Translations under genes and position numbers: made by a program | The notes under the pieces: generated by a model | Database searches by the model: none | Seen by the model: the letters and a program-made list of their open reading frames with translations, nothing else | What the model was told of the DNA's origin: nothing | Shown: positions 1 through 5,638 of the stretch, in pieces | Position numbering within the stretch: the first letter of the stretch is position 1 | How the letters are laid out: the number at the start of each line of letters is the position of its first letter | NCBI GenBank assembly: GCA_963579135.1 | Contig: CAUZFB010000077.1 | Span: 1-8,055 of the forward strand | Length of the DNA: 8,055 nt | Direction of reading: 5' to 3' | Origin: CALGTL01 sp963579135 | Lineage (GTDB): Bacteria; Chloroflexota; Dehalococcoidia; Lucifugimonadales; Australimonadaceae

Positions 1-275
1 GCTGGGCGACCTTCTCGAAGAGACTCTGCACGCACTCGGGTGAGCCGGGTGGCGTCTTCTTGACCTCATCGAGGATGTTGTCCTTCTGGCGATGGTCGTA
101 GAGGGGCACGGCTGCGACGAATCCAGCCTCGGCTACCCGAACCGTTAGCGCCTGGATAACGTGCTCGACGCTGGCCGAGACCTGGGTTGACGATCACGGC
201 AGGGTACGGGCCGTCGTAGTCAGGGGTGGCCACGTAGAGCGGCATGGGGTCGCCGTCGACGGTGAGGGTGTCCCC
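1..275 (-). pseudogene. Dienelactone hydrolase family protein, 5' part, frameshifted and cut by window edge
   Basis: Reading the minus strand from about 275, the peptide GDTLTVDGDPMPLYVATPD, then YDGPYPAVIV, resembles the N-terminal strand pair of alpha/beta-hydrolases of the dienelactone hydrolase (DLH) family, which hydrolyse lactone or ester substrates in the cytoplasm. Near 182-190 the homology continues in another frame: SASVEHVIQALTVRVAEAG, then FVAAVPLYDHRQKDN, matching the usual helix and the strand ending in a Tyr before the catalytic nucleophile. Dropping one base from the C run (minus strand) there would restore a continuous frame. The nucleophile, Asp and His lie outside the window. 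No ATG, GTG or TTG lies in frame between the stop at 297-299 and the ATG at 245, so the start is also uncertain. It may be a true pseudogene or an indel error near a contig end; I cannot tell which. It lies just downstream of the HicB-like gene on the same strand. Confidence 0.6.
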
Positions 276-296
276 AGCTCGCTTGAACCAAGGCCT

Positions 297-605
297 CTAG
301 CCCTCGATCTTGCCCTGCTCGACTAGGTACTTAGCGAATCCGAGCCTGTTCTGATCTAGAACCGGGGCGTGGGATTTGAGCGGTGGGCGCGGAACAGGAA
401 TGAACTCATGCTGCTGAAAGCGCTCGGTGATGAGCTGGACGCGGAGCTGCTCAAGCGCTTCGACCACATCCACGGCCCAGAGGCCCTCGATGTCACAACC
501 GGGAAGCTCGGGGTACGAGGCACGGCGCAGCCAATCGCCATCGGGGCCCTCGAAGGATTCCATGATCAGCTTGTATGGAACGGCCAGGTACTCTTCCAGC
601 TCCAT
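297..605 (-). CDS. HicB-like antitoxin-fold protein (orphan)
   Basis: This is a 102-residue protein with the HicB/UPF0150 core at about residues 8-73: a first strand (PYKLIMESFEG), a short acidic turn, the hallmark YPELPGC segment at 31-37, then an amphipathic helix rich in Glu, Leu and Arg ending near a Pro-rich stretch (IPVPRPPL). In toxin-antitoxin pairs HicB binds and neutralises the HicA mRNA interferase and often represses its own operon. Here no HicA-sized partner is visible on either side, and no obvious DNA-binding domain follows the core; the tail of about 25 residues is unassigned. I chose the ATG at 605, not the one at 644, because a strong GGAGGGG site precedes it and a TAGAAT box would start transcription between the two. 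Many HicB-like proteins are solitary and of unknown role, so an active antitoxin function is not shown. Confidence 0.65.
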   Translation of the reverse strand: MELEEYLAVPYKLIMESFEGPDGDWLRRASYPELPGCDIEGLWAVDVVEALEQLRVQLITERFQQHEFIPVPRPPLKSHAPVLDQNRLGFAKYLVEQGKIEG

Positions 606-607
606 TT

Positions 608-614
608 CCCCTCC
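608..614 (-). promoter_or_regulatory. Shine-Dalgarno site deciding the HicB-like start
   Basis: GGAGGGG on the minus strand lies two bases before the ATG at 605, with its GGAGG core four bases away. No comparable site precedes the upstream ATG at 644. Confidence 0.6.
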
Positions 615-633
615 GGTACCAGAGTGTGGCTGT

Positions 634-639
634 ATTCTA
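634..639 (-). promoter_or_regulatory. Candidate -10 box for the HicB-like gene
   Basis: TAGAAT on the minus strand differs from TATAAT at one position and would give a leader of about 20 bases before the ATG at 605. I see no good -35 hexamer at the right distance, so this is weak. Confidence 0.3.
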
Positions 640-644
640 CGCAC

Positions 645-771
645 GTCCGGCTTGTATTGCTCCCCCGGGTTCGTCGATTGGCCTGCGGCGCATGAGGCCG
701 GAGATGGTACGGGAATCTTTCGGCTTCGCCGACTGAGCAGGCCTAAGGCCTCTCGCCAAATGATTGCGGTA
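645..771. other. Intergenic stretch between divergent genes with two small inverted repeats
   Basis: No convincing gene. Two short hairpins can form: CGGC-TTC-GCCG at 721-731 and AGGCC-TAA-GGCCT at 739-751. Neither is followed by a T run on either strand, so terminator function is not supported. Their place between divergent genes would also suit an operator, but nothing else supports that. Confidence 0.3.
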
Positions 772-780
772 TGTTATAAG
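772..780 (+). promoter_or_regulatory. Candidate extended -10 promoter for the kinase-like gene
   Basis: TGTTATAAG fits an extended -10 element (TG, one base, then TATAAG with five of six consensus bases). No -35 hexamer is evident, which extended -10 promoters can tolerate. Transcription would start near 787, upstream of both the short ORF at 822 and the GTG at 915. Confidence 0.35.
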
Positions 781-821
781 ACGATCGCAAAAGACATGCG
801 CCGCAACTGGCCAGAGGGACG

Positions 822-905
822 ATGACGAACGCAATTGCTGACGTGCCGCGCGCGCTCGAGCTCCGCGTCTTCCTCGACGCAAGAGTCCGGGCTGCATACA
901 TGTGA
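822..905 (+). CDS. Possible 27-residue leader ORF before the kinase-like gene
   Basis: A short reading frame starts at ATG 822, shortly after an AGAGGGA ribosome-binding-like sequence at 813-819, and ends with TGA at 903-905, nine bases before the GTG start of the next gene. The peptide (MTNAIADVPRALELRVFLDA, then RVRAAYM) contains an amphipathic-looking helix and no recognisable family motif. Because the next gene has only a weak ribosome-binding site, reinitiation or coupling from this ORF is conceivable. It could equally be chance, or a remnant of an older gene. Very uncertain. Confidence 0.25.
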   Translation: MTNAIADVPRALELRVFLDARVRAAYM

Positions 906-914
906 AGAGACGAA

Positions 915-1640
915 GTGAACTATTCCACAGACGATGCGAGCCGTTTTTCGGTACACAACACCAAGATAAAGAAGGTTGTTGTTGGCGATCAGTCGCTTCT
1001 TCAAAAAACGATAACCTGCAATGTTCGTTTGCCTTTTTCTCTAGAGAACCTAGCTCATCACATGAGCGAGTATCAAGAATCTTTGGTCGCAGCTGGCGTT
1101 GCGATGCCAAAGGTATTCGATGTACGAATCGAGAATGACTGTCTGATCGTCCTTTGCGAGGATGGTGGTTTGAATCTCATCGATCAATACGAAACACTGG
1201 AACGAATCATGTCCTCTAGTGAAAATGTGGTGGCAAACGTTGTGGCAGTCCTACACAAGGTGATAGTGGCGGGAGTTTGCATTGACCCGCACATCAAAAA
1301 TTTCGTAGGGCAAGGTGAGGATCTGTTGTACGTCGATCTCTCCCCTCCACTGACTGAGGGATATGTCGCAGCGCGATTGTCAGTGGCTGCTGGAGCGGAT
1401 GAACATCAGATCCTGCAGGACAATTTCTCCTACTTCCGGCCCGAATTCATTCCGTATCATTTCGCCGGCGATTTTCTTGATATCGATCCGGCAGCCGAAG
1501 CTATCTTTCCTGCGCTTCACTCAATCCTATCTAACCAAGGTCTTATCGACGGCGTCGATCTTGCACCGTTCACTTCCGAAGCAAAACAGATTCGTCAACT
1601 TGAGAACCTTCGATTACGCAGAGGCATATTCATGATTTGA
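915..1640 (+). CDS. Uncharacterised protein with kinase-like (APH/protein-kinase fold) motif spacing
   Basis: I do not recognise this 241-residue protein by name. Its layout resembles a minimal kinase fold. Strand-like segments lie at about 18-38, with Lys31 a possible ATP-anchoring residue. A helix contains Glu55 (YQESLVAAG), followed by PKVFDVRIENDCLIVLCEDGG as hinge-leading strands. Asp124 in IDPHIKNF is then followed by Asn129 at +5 and by Asp141 (YVDLSPP) at +17, the spacing of HRDxxxxN and DFG in protein kinases and aminoglycoside phosphotransferases. The usual HxD histidine is replaced (Cys122). The rest, about 150-241, is helical and acidic. The gene is clearly more AT-rich than its neighbours and uses more A/T-ending codons, suggesting transfer. 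GTG 915 is the only start after the in-frame stop at 903; a weak GAAGAGA precedes it. Neighbours give no substrate clue. The kinase-like fold is inference. Confidence 0.55.
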   Translation: MNYSTDDASRFSVHNTKIKKVVVGDQSLLQKTITCNVRLPFSLENLAHHMSEYQESLVAAGVAMPKVFDVRIENDCLIVLCEDGGLNLIDQYETLERIMSSSENVVANVVAVLHKVIVAGVCIDPHIKNFVGQGEDLLYVDLSPPLTEGYVAARLSVAAGADEHQILQDNFSYFRPEFIPYHFAGDFLDIDPAAEAIFPALHSILSNQGLIDGVDLAPFTSEAKQIRQLENLRLRRGIFMI

Positions 1641-1650
1641 TCACGGGGTC

Positions 1651-1716
1651 ATGGCACGCTCGGAACTTCTGTTCCCGCACAAGCTGACCGGGGTGAGCCA
1701 GTCGGGACGGGCCTGA
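1651..1716 (+). other. 21-codon open frame in the 100-base gap; probably not a gene
   Basis: ATG 1651 opens a short frame (MARSELLFPHKLTGVSQSGRA) ending at 1716. It lacks a clear ribosome-binding site and has no family motif. It is recorded because it fills most of the gap between two plus-strand genes; chance is the likelier explanation. Confidence 0.12.
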
Positions 1717-1740
1717 AATCGGGGAGCGAAGGAAAATTGT

Positions 1741-2667
1741 ATGGGCGTGGATGATATCCAGAAAGTCGGGGTGGTCGGGTCGGGGTTGATGGGGCATGGA
1801 ATCGCGCTGGCATTCGCGATGGGCGGATATCCAGCGATGATGTGTGATCTGAACGATGACCTGCTGATGAAGGCGATGCGGAATGCAGCGGCGACGGCGA
1901 AGTTATTCGTGGAAGAAGGCTTAATCACCGCGGAACAGGCGGAGGAGGCTATCGGGAGGCTTTCCACGACGACCGAGCTGGCCGAGCTGGCGGCCAACAG
2001 CGACTTCGTCACTGAGGCGATCGTTGAGAGGTCGGAAGACAAACGAGCACTTTTCAACAATCTAGATGAACTGTGCCCGCCGCACACGATAATCGTGAGC
2101 AATACGTCGTCTCTGGTGTTGAGCGATTTCGGCTCGGACGTGAAAAGGCAGGACAGGGTCGCGGTGACACACTACTTCTCGCCGTCGGCGATCGTTCCCG
2201 GGGTCGAGGTTGCGAGAGGGCCAGGAACGTCGGAGGAGACGTTCGAGACGGTGTATGGGCTGATGAAACGCATACGGCATGTGCCGATCAAGGTGCAGAA
2301 GGAGCTCCCCGGGTACCTGCTGAATCGGTTGCAAGCCGCGTTGTCGACAGAGGCGTACCGTATGTGGGCGGAGGGAGTGGCATCTGCCGAGGACATCGAT
2401 CTGGGAGTGCGAGCGACGTTCGGGTTCCGCATGCCCCAGGAGGGACCGATGATGCATTACGACCTAGCGGGCGTCTGGCGATGGCCGAAGGACGTCCGCA
2501 TGGGGATGTTGTCACGCCACACGGCGGGGCTGAGTGAAGAGGCGGCGGCGCAAATCACGAAGCGCTACGAGGACGGCACGCCGTGGTTCGGGGCTTCGGG
2601 GGGAACGGCGGAGGACGTCGAGGAACGCGACCGGGAGTATCTGCGTCGGCTGAAGGCGCAGTACTAG
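1741..2667 (+). CDS. 3-hydroxyacyl-CoA dehydrogenase family protein (NAD-dependent)
   Basis: This is a 308-residue cytoplasmic oxidoreductase of the 3HCDH family, which interconverts 3-hydroxyacyl-CoA and 3-ketoacyl-CoA with NAD. The Rossmann motif VVGSGLMGHGIA has its glycines at 13, 15 and 18. Asp36 at the end of the second strand favours NAD over NADP. The conserved SNTSS lies at 120-124, and His144 and Glu156 occupy the catalytic dyad positions (THYFSPSAIVPGVEV). The C-terminal helical domain begins around PGYLLNRL and contains EGVASAEDIDLG and GFRM. The dyad loop departs from the common HFFNP form, and the region after GFRM is Trp/Met-rich, so the substrate may be a branched or short acyl-CoA or a related hydroxy acid; I cannot choose. 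Length is normal for a single-function enzyme. AAGGA at 1729-1733 sits seven bases before the ATG. No terminator is visible after it. Confidence 0.88.
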   Translation: MGVDDIQKVGVVGSGLMGHGIALAFAMGGYPAMMCDLNDDLLMKAMRNAAATAKLFVEEGLITAEQAEEAIGRLSTTTELAELAANSDFVTEAIVERSEDKRALFNNLDELCPPHTIIVSNTSSLVLSDFGSDVKRQDRVAVTHYFSPSAIVPGVEVARGPGTSEETFETVYGLMKRIRHVPIKVQKELPGYLLNRLQAALSTEAYRMWAEGVASAEDIDLGVRATFGFRMPQEGPMMHYDLAGVWRWPKDVRMGMLSRHTAGLSEEAAAQITKRYEDGTPWFGASGGTAEDVEERDREYLRRLKAQY

Positions 2668-2734
2668 TCCGCCGAAGACGAAGGGAGCGGGCATCATTCG
2701 TGAGAATTTAAACAAAAACGTCCGCGCCGAGCCA

Positions 2735-2911
2735 ATGAATCAAAGGGGCAACGATGGAGAAATCCACCGTTGGTACGACTACGCGATCGTACAGAAGGAG
2801 TTGCTCCAGGATTCTGCCCGCAATTTGTCAGTCATCCAAAAAGCCTTCGAGCCGTTCGGCGGGACTGCCGACGTCCCAAGGCAAGAACAGGCCGTTCGCG
2901 AACAGGGTTGA
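2735..2911 (+). CDS. Possible overlooked 58-residue protein
   Basis: A short frame from ATG 2735 to TGA 2909-2911 gives a balanced, protein-like composition: MNQRGNDGEIHRWYDYAIVQ, then KELLQDSARNLSVIQKAFEP, then a polar Gln/Glu-rich tail. A helix-rich soluble protein is plausible and I recognise no family. The +1 neighbouring frame from ATG 2754 is Ser/Arg/Thr-rich, as expected for out-of-frame reading, yet that ATG has the better ribosome-binding site (AAGGGG at 2743-2748). Inserting a single base after ATG 2754 would join that start to the protein-like frame as M-G-E-I-H-R-W. Either the ATG at 2735 is used with a poor site, or the gene is frameshifted. Its stop lies just before the TATAAT box of the downstream operon. 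Confidence 0.35.
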   Translation: MNQRGNDGEIHRWYDYAIVQKELLQDSARNLSVIQKAFEPFGGTADVPRQEQAVREQG

Positions 2912-2915
2912 TAGC

Positions 2916-2921
2916 TATAAT
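2916..2921 (+). promoter_or_regulatory. Perfect -10 box upstream of the dehydratase-plsX-fabG operon
   Basis: TATAAT at 2916-2921 matches the sigma-70-type consensus at all six positions and would start transcription near 2928, about 30 bases before the first start codon. The sequence 15-18 bases upstream (around 2893-2900) matches TTGACA poorly, so the -35 contribution is uncertain. Confidence 0.5.
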
Positions 2922-2947
2922 CGCGACTCCCGAAACACCCATTCCGT

Positions 2948-2952
2948 GAAGG
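2948..2952 (+). promoter_or_regulatory. Ribosome-binding site that selects ATG 2960
   Basis: GAAGG at 2948-2952 is one base from ATG 2954 but seven bases from ATG 2960. The second spacing is the usable one, so the protein most likely begins MDISTLEPG and not MWMDIS. Confidence 0.55.
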
Positions 2953-2959
2953 TATGTGG

Positions 2960-3370
2960 ATGGACATTTCTACACTAGAGCCGGGCCACAAGTTGTTCTC
3001 TCGGCGGATCGCCATAACCGACGACGCAGTCGCTGGCTATCTGACGGCGGTCGACGATGATGGCGAAGCGTACGCACGGGAGGGCATCACACCGCCCATG
3101 GCGGTGGCTGCGGTGGTGATGGGCGAGGCACTGCAGGCGATAGAGCTCCCCGCAGGGGCTGTGCACACGGGCCAGGAGCTAGGTTTCGAGGCCCCGGTGA
3201 ACGTGGGAGCCGAAGTGGACTGCGCGGCGACGGTGGTGCAAAACAGCGTGCGGCGCGGTACGAGGTTCATGGCGCTAGAGATCACGGCGGATGTGGGCGA
3301 TGATCGGGCGCTGACGGGGCGAGTGTCGTTAGCAATCCCGGAAGGGGCTATTCCAGAGGGTGGAGAGTAA
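2960..3370 (+). CDS. FAS1-like / MaoC-N dehydratase subunit (non-catalytic half)
   Basis: This 136-residue hot-dog-fold protein resembles the N-terminal dehydratase half found in MaoC-N/HadA-type subunits and in type I fatty acid synthase. The diagnostic parts are GITPPMAV (42-49), equivalent to the family's APPTF segment, and VHTGQELGFEAPVNVG (68-83), equivalent to HGGQEFEFHRPV. The catalytic Asp-His pair of R-specific enoyl hydratases is absent; where it would sit there is the acidic AVDDDGEAYA. By analogy with mycobacterial HadA/HadC it probably supplies the acyl-binding half of a heterodimer with the next gene product, acting on (3R)-hydroxyacyl thioesters in the cytoplasm. Its stop codon overlaps the next ATG by one base (TAATG), favouring equimolar coupled translation. 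It is probably driven by the TATAAT at 2916. Whether the substrate is an ACP or a CoA thioester cannot be read from the sequence. Confidence 0.78.
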   Translation: MDISTLEPGHKLFSRRIAITDDAVAGYLTAVDDDGEAYAREGITPPMAVAAVVMGEALQAIELPAGAVHTGQELGFEAPVNVGAEVDCAATVVQNSVRRGTRFMALEITADVGDDRALTGRVSLAIPEGAIPEGGE

Positions 3371-3759
3371 TGGCAACGCCCGAGTCACTCCCAGAGATAT
3401 CGCACAAGGTAACGCAGGCCCAACTTGCCAAATATGCGGATGCGAGCGGCGACCACAATCCACTGCATCTCGACGAGGCCTTCGCAGCCGGGACGCCATA
3501 CGGGCGGACAATCGCGCACGGCATGTTGGTGCTGGCGTTCGTATCGGAGACGATGACCAAGAGCTTCGGTCGCGCGTGGATGTGTGAGGGGAAGCTGAAG
3601 GCGAAGTTCCGGGCGCCGGTGTATCCAGGCGATACCTTGACGACAACCGGGACGCTAAAATCGACCTCAGACGCGAAGGCGACGTACGACTTCGTGGTAC
3701 GCAAGCAGGACGGCAGCGACGTGCTGACCGCTGAGGCCGCGGTGCCGATCGCGTGCTGA
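3370..3759 (+). CDS. MaoC-like (R)-specific enoyl hydratase / 3-hydroxyacyl dehydratase (catalytic half)
   Basis: This is a 129-residue single hot-dog domain carrying the hydratase 2 motif YADASGDHNPLHLD at 22-35. Asp28 and His33 match the catalytic Asp/His of PhaJ and HadB. The next segment, then TIAHGM, forms the central helix region (GRTIAHGMLVLAF). FRAPVYPGDTL near 77-87 is the conserved strand of the second sheet. The enzyme removes or adds water at the 2,3 position of (3R)-hydroxyacyl thioesters. The start overlaps the preceding stop, with GGAG at 3362-3365 as ribosome-binding site. With its scaffold partner upstream and the FabG ketoreductase downstream, it most likely works in acyl-chain elongation; a role in beta-oxidation or polyhydroxyalkanoate supply remains possible. 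It is the usual size for a HadB-like subunit. Confidence 0.88.
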   Translation: MATPESLPEISHKVTQAQLAKYADASGDHNPLHLDEAFAAGTPYGRTIAHGMLVLAFVSETMTKSFGRAWMCEGKLKAKFRAPVYPGDTLTTTGTLKSTSDAKATYDFVVRKQDGSDVLTAEAAVPIAC

Positions 3760-3794
3760 CGTCGCACGCAAGACCTGGAACGGAGAGTGACTGA

Positions 3795-4820
3795 ATGAGC
3801 GATACCGCGACTATCGCTATCGACGCGATGGGAGGTGACTACGGTCCCTCCGAAACGGTGCGAGGCGCCGTGCAAGCTGCCCGCGCGGGCAACGTAACAG
3901 TGCTGCTGGTAGGCGACGAGGCCGAGGTGCAGCAGGCGCTGGCAGCGCAGGACGCGGCCGGTCTGCCGATCAAGGTCATACCATCCGAGGGAACCATCGT
4001 GGAGGGTGAACACCCGGCGAAGGCGCTCCGCTCCAAGCCGAAGTCCTCAATCGCGGTGAGCGTTGGACTGGTGAAGCAGGGTGTTGCCGACGCGTTTGTC
4101 AGCATGGGCTCGACAGGCGCCAGTATGGCGGCGTCGGTTTTCATGCTGGGCAAGTTCCCGGGGTTGGACAGGCCCACGTTGGGCGGGCCCTTCATCGGGC
4201 TCGCTCCGACGACCACGATCATCGACCTGGGAGCGAACGTCGACTGCAAACCAGCACAGTTGCTCAACTTCGGGGCGTTGGGGGCGAGCTTCCAGCGATT
4301 CTACCTTGGCTTCAACGATGTCCGAGTGGGCTTGCTGAGCGTGGGCTCCGAAGAGGGCAAGGGCAATAGGCAGGTACAGGAGGCGTTCGACCTGTTCAAG
4401 GCGAGTGGCTTGAACTTCGTGGGAAACGTTGAGGGTCACGAGGTTTTCCAGGACAAGGCCGATGTGATTGTCTGCGACGGTTTCGTAGGCAACGTTCTGT
4501 TGAAGTTCACGGAGGGGCTCGCGGAGGCGGCGGCGCGGTACCTGGCAAGTGCCCTCGGCGCCGATTCGCCAGCGGTGAAGGCCGTCAGTGGGCTTACGGA
4601 GGCGGCCGAGCGCGGTGGCGGTCCGCTTTTCGGGATTGATGGACTGGCTGTCGTTGGACACGGTCGCACGAAAGGCGAGGGCATCGCAGCGTCAGTAGCG
4701 CTGGCGAAGCACTGTCTAGAAATCGATCTAGTGAAGCATATGCGGGAGGATCTAGCGGCTGCTCAGGAGCGTGCAGGGATCTCCGTTAACGACGGTGCAG
4801 CGGATGAGGGAGAGGCATGA
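3795..4820 (+). CDS. plsX: Phosphate acyltransferase PlsX
   Basis: PlsX makes acyl-phosphate from acyl-ACP and inorganic phosphate, feeding PlsY in the first step of phosphatidic acid synthesis; it is a peripheral membrane enzyme. The 341 residues are of normal length and carry the family signatures in order: IAIDAMGGDYGP (7-18), HPAKALRSKPKSS (73-85), GSTGAS (105-110), RPTLGGPF (126-133), DLGANVDCKP (144-153), GSEEGKGN (184-191), FVGNVEG (208-214) and VCDGFVGNVLLK (226-237). The last 25 residues are an acidic, low-complexity tail. GGAG at 3782-3785 precedes the start by a usable distance. In many bacteria plsX lies with fabH, fabD and fabG; here fabG follows with a four-base ATGA overlap, but fabH and fabD are replaced by a dehydratase pair upstream. 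Coupled expression with dehydratase and reductase links phospholipid supply to chain elongation. Confidence 0.96.
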   Translation: MSDTATIAIDAMGGDYGPSETVRGAVQAARAGNVTVLLVGDEAEVQQALAAQDAAGLPIKVIPSEGTIVEGEHPAKALRSKPKSSIAVSVGLVKQGVADAFVSMGSTGASMAASVFMLGKFPGLDRPTLGGPFIGLAPTTTIIDLGANVDCKPAQLLNFGALGASFQRFYLGFNDVRVGLLSVGSEEGKGNRQVQEAFDLFKASGLNFVGNVEGHEVFQDKADVIVCDGFVGNVLLKFTEGLAEAAARYLASALGADSPAVKAVSGLTEAAERGGGPLFGIDGLAVVGHGRTKGEGIAASVALAKHCLEIDLVKHMREDLAAAQERAGISVNDGAADEGEA

Positions 4821-5563
4821 GGGGACTGTCAGGCAAGACCGCGCTGGTGACCGGCGGCAGTCGTGGGATCGGCCGCGAGGTCGCTTTACGGTTGGCCGCT
4901 GAGGGCGTCGCAGTGGCGGTGAATTACAATACTGGAGAAGTTGAGGCGATGTCGGTTGTCGCCGAGGCCGAGGCTTTGGGTACGAACGCGGTTGCGTTGC
5001 AAGGCAGCGTGACGAGCGCTACGGACGCAGAGGGCCTCGTCGAGGCGACGGTGGCGAAGCTCGGAGGGTTGGACATCCTGGTGAACAACGCGGGGCTCAC
5101 GCGCGATAACTTGCTGATGCGGATGTCCGAAGAGGACTGGGATGCGGTGCAGGACACGAACCTCAAAGGGGCGTTCCTCTGCACGAAGGCGGCGATCCGC
5201 CCCATGCTGCGCCAGCGGTCTGGCCGAGTAATCAACATGTCGTCAGTGGTGGCGTTGACCGGCAACGCTGGGCAGGCAAACTATACGGCGGCGAAGGCGG
5301 GGCTGATCGGCTTCACAAAGACGGTGGCGCGCGAGGTAGCCTCCAGGGGGATCACGGTAAACGCGATTGCGCCGGGCTTCATCGAAACGCGCATGGTAGC
5401 CGGGATGGCGGAGGAGCTTCGCGGGCAGATCAAGGGGCGCATACCGCTGGCGCGTTTCGGTGCGCCGGACGAGGTGGCGGCGACGGTGGCGTTCCTGGCC
5501 AGCGAGGACGCGGCCTACATCACGGGACAGGTACTGAGTGTCGATGGCGGGTTGGGTCTGTGA
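4817..5563 (+). CDS. fabG: 3-oxoacyl-[acyl-carrier-protein] reductase FabG
   Basis: This 248-residue classical short-chain dehydrogenase reduces 3-ketoacyl-ACP to (3R)-hydroxyacyl-ACP with NADPH. The cofactor motif TGGSRGIG lies at 12-19, with Arg16 in the position that favours NADP. NNAG is at 90-93. The catalytic tetrad is Asn115, Ser143, Tyr156 and Lys160 (MSSVVAL, then NYTAAKAG), and NAIAPGFIETRM and the C-terminal ITGQVLSVDGG are typical of FabG. One small deviation: the adenine-contacting Asp of the usual D-V motif is Ser64 (QGSVT). The start overlaps the plsX stop (ATGA), and GGGAGAGG lies just upstream. The product (R)-hydroxyacyl thioester is the substrate of the dehydratase pair three genes earlier, so the operon encodes two consecutive steps. 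A CoA-specific acetoacetyl reductase (PhaB-like) is the main alternative. Confidence 0.93.
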   Translation: MRGLSGKTALVTGGSRGIGREVALRLAAEGVAVAVNYNTGEVEAMSVVAEAEALGTNAVALQGSVTSATDAEGLVEATVAKLGGLDILVNNAGLTRDNLLMRMSEEDWDAVQDTNLKGAFLCTKAAIRPMLRQRSGRVINMSSVVALTGNAGQANYTAAKAGLIGFTKTVAREVASRGITVNAIAPGFIETRMVAGMAEELRGQIKGRIPLARFGAPDEVAATVAFLASEDAAYITGQVLSVDGGLGL

Positions 5564-5581
5564 TCTCGCTCCACCTCCACC

Positions 5582-5598
5582 GGTAGCGCCTGGCTACC
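5582..5598 (+). terminator. Short hairpin after fabG; possible weak terminator
   Basis: GGTAGC-GCCTG-GCTACC forms a perfect 6-bp stem with a 5-base loop about 20 bases after the fabG stop. No T run follows, so intrinsic termination would be weak. It may only attenuate read-through into the LmbE gene or act as an mRNA end-stabilising structure. Confidence 0.3.
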
Positions 5599-5638
5599 AA
5601 GTAATTCGACAGACACAAGACACGGGAGAGTTTCAACA

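Noticed and set aside
694..752. GAGGCC ... GGCCTC pairing around the small hairpins
   Set aside because: Six bases separated by nearly 50 nucleotides is expected by chance in this composition, and no T run follows.
760..825. 21-codon frame ending in an ATGA overlap with the ORF at 822
   Set aside because: It is very short, has no ribosome-binding site, and its start lies upstream of the likely transcription start; noted only as a possible remnant.
637..1110. 157-codon minus-strand open frame near the kinase-like gene
   Set aside because: It overlaps the N-terminal coding part of the plus-strand gene, is rich in Arg/Gln/Ser without motif, and has no ribosome-binding site that I can defend.
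2754..2978. 74-codon frame from ATG 2754
   Set aside because: Despite a good AAGGGG site, its translation is Ser/Arg/Thr-rich and it runs into the start of the dehydratase gene; the adjacent frame looks more like protein.
3348..4013. 221-codon minus-strand open frame across the MaoC and plsX genes
   Set aside because: It lies antisense to two well-supported genes and has no recognisable domain.
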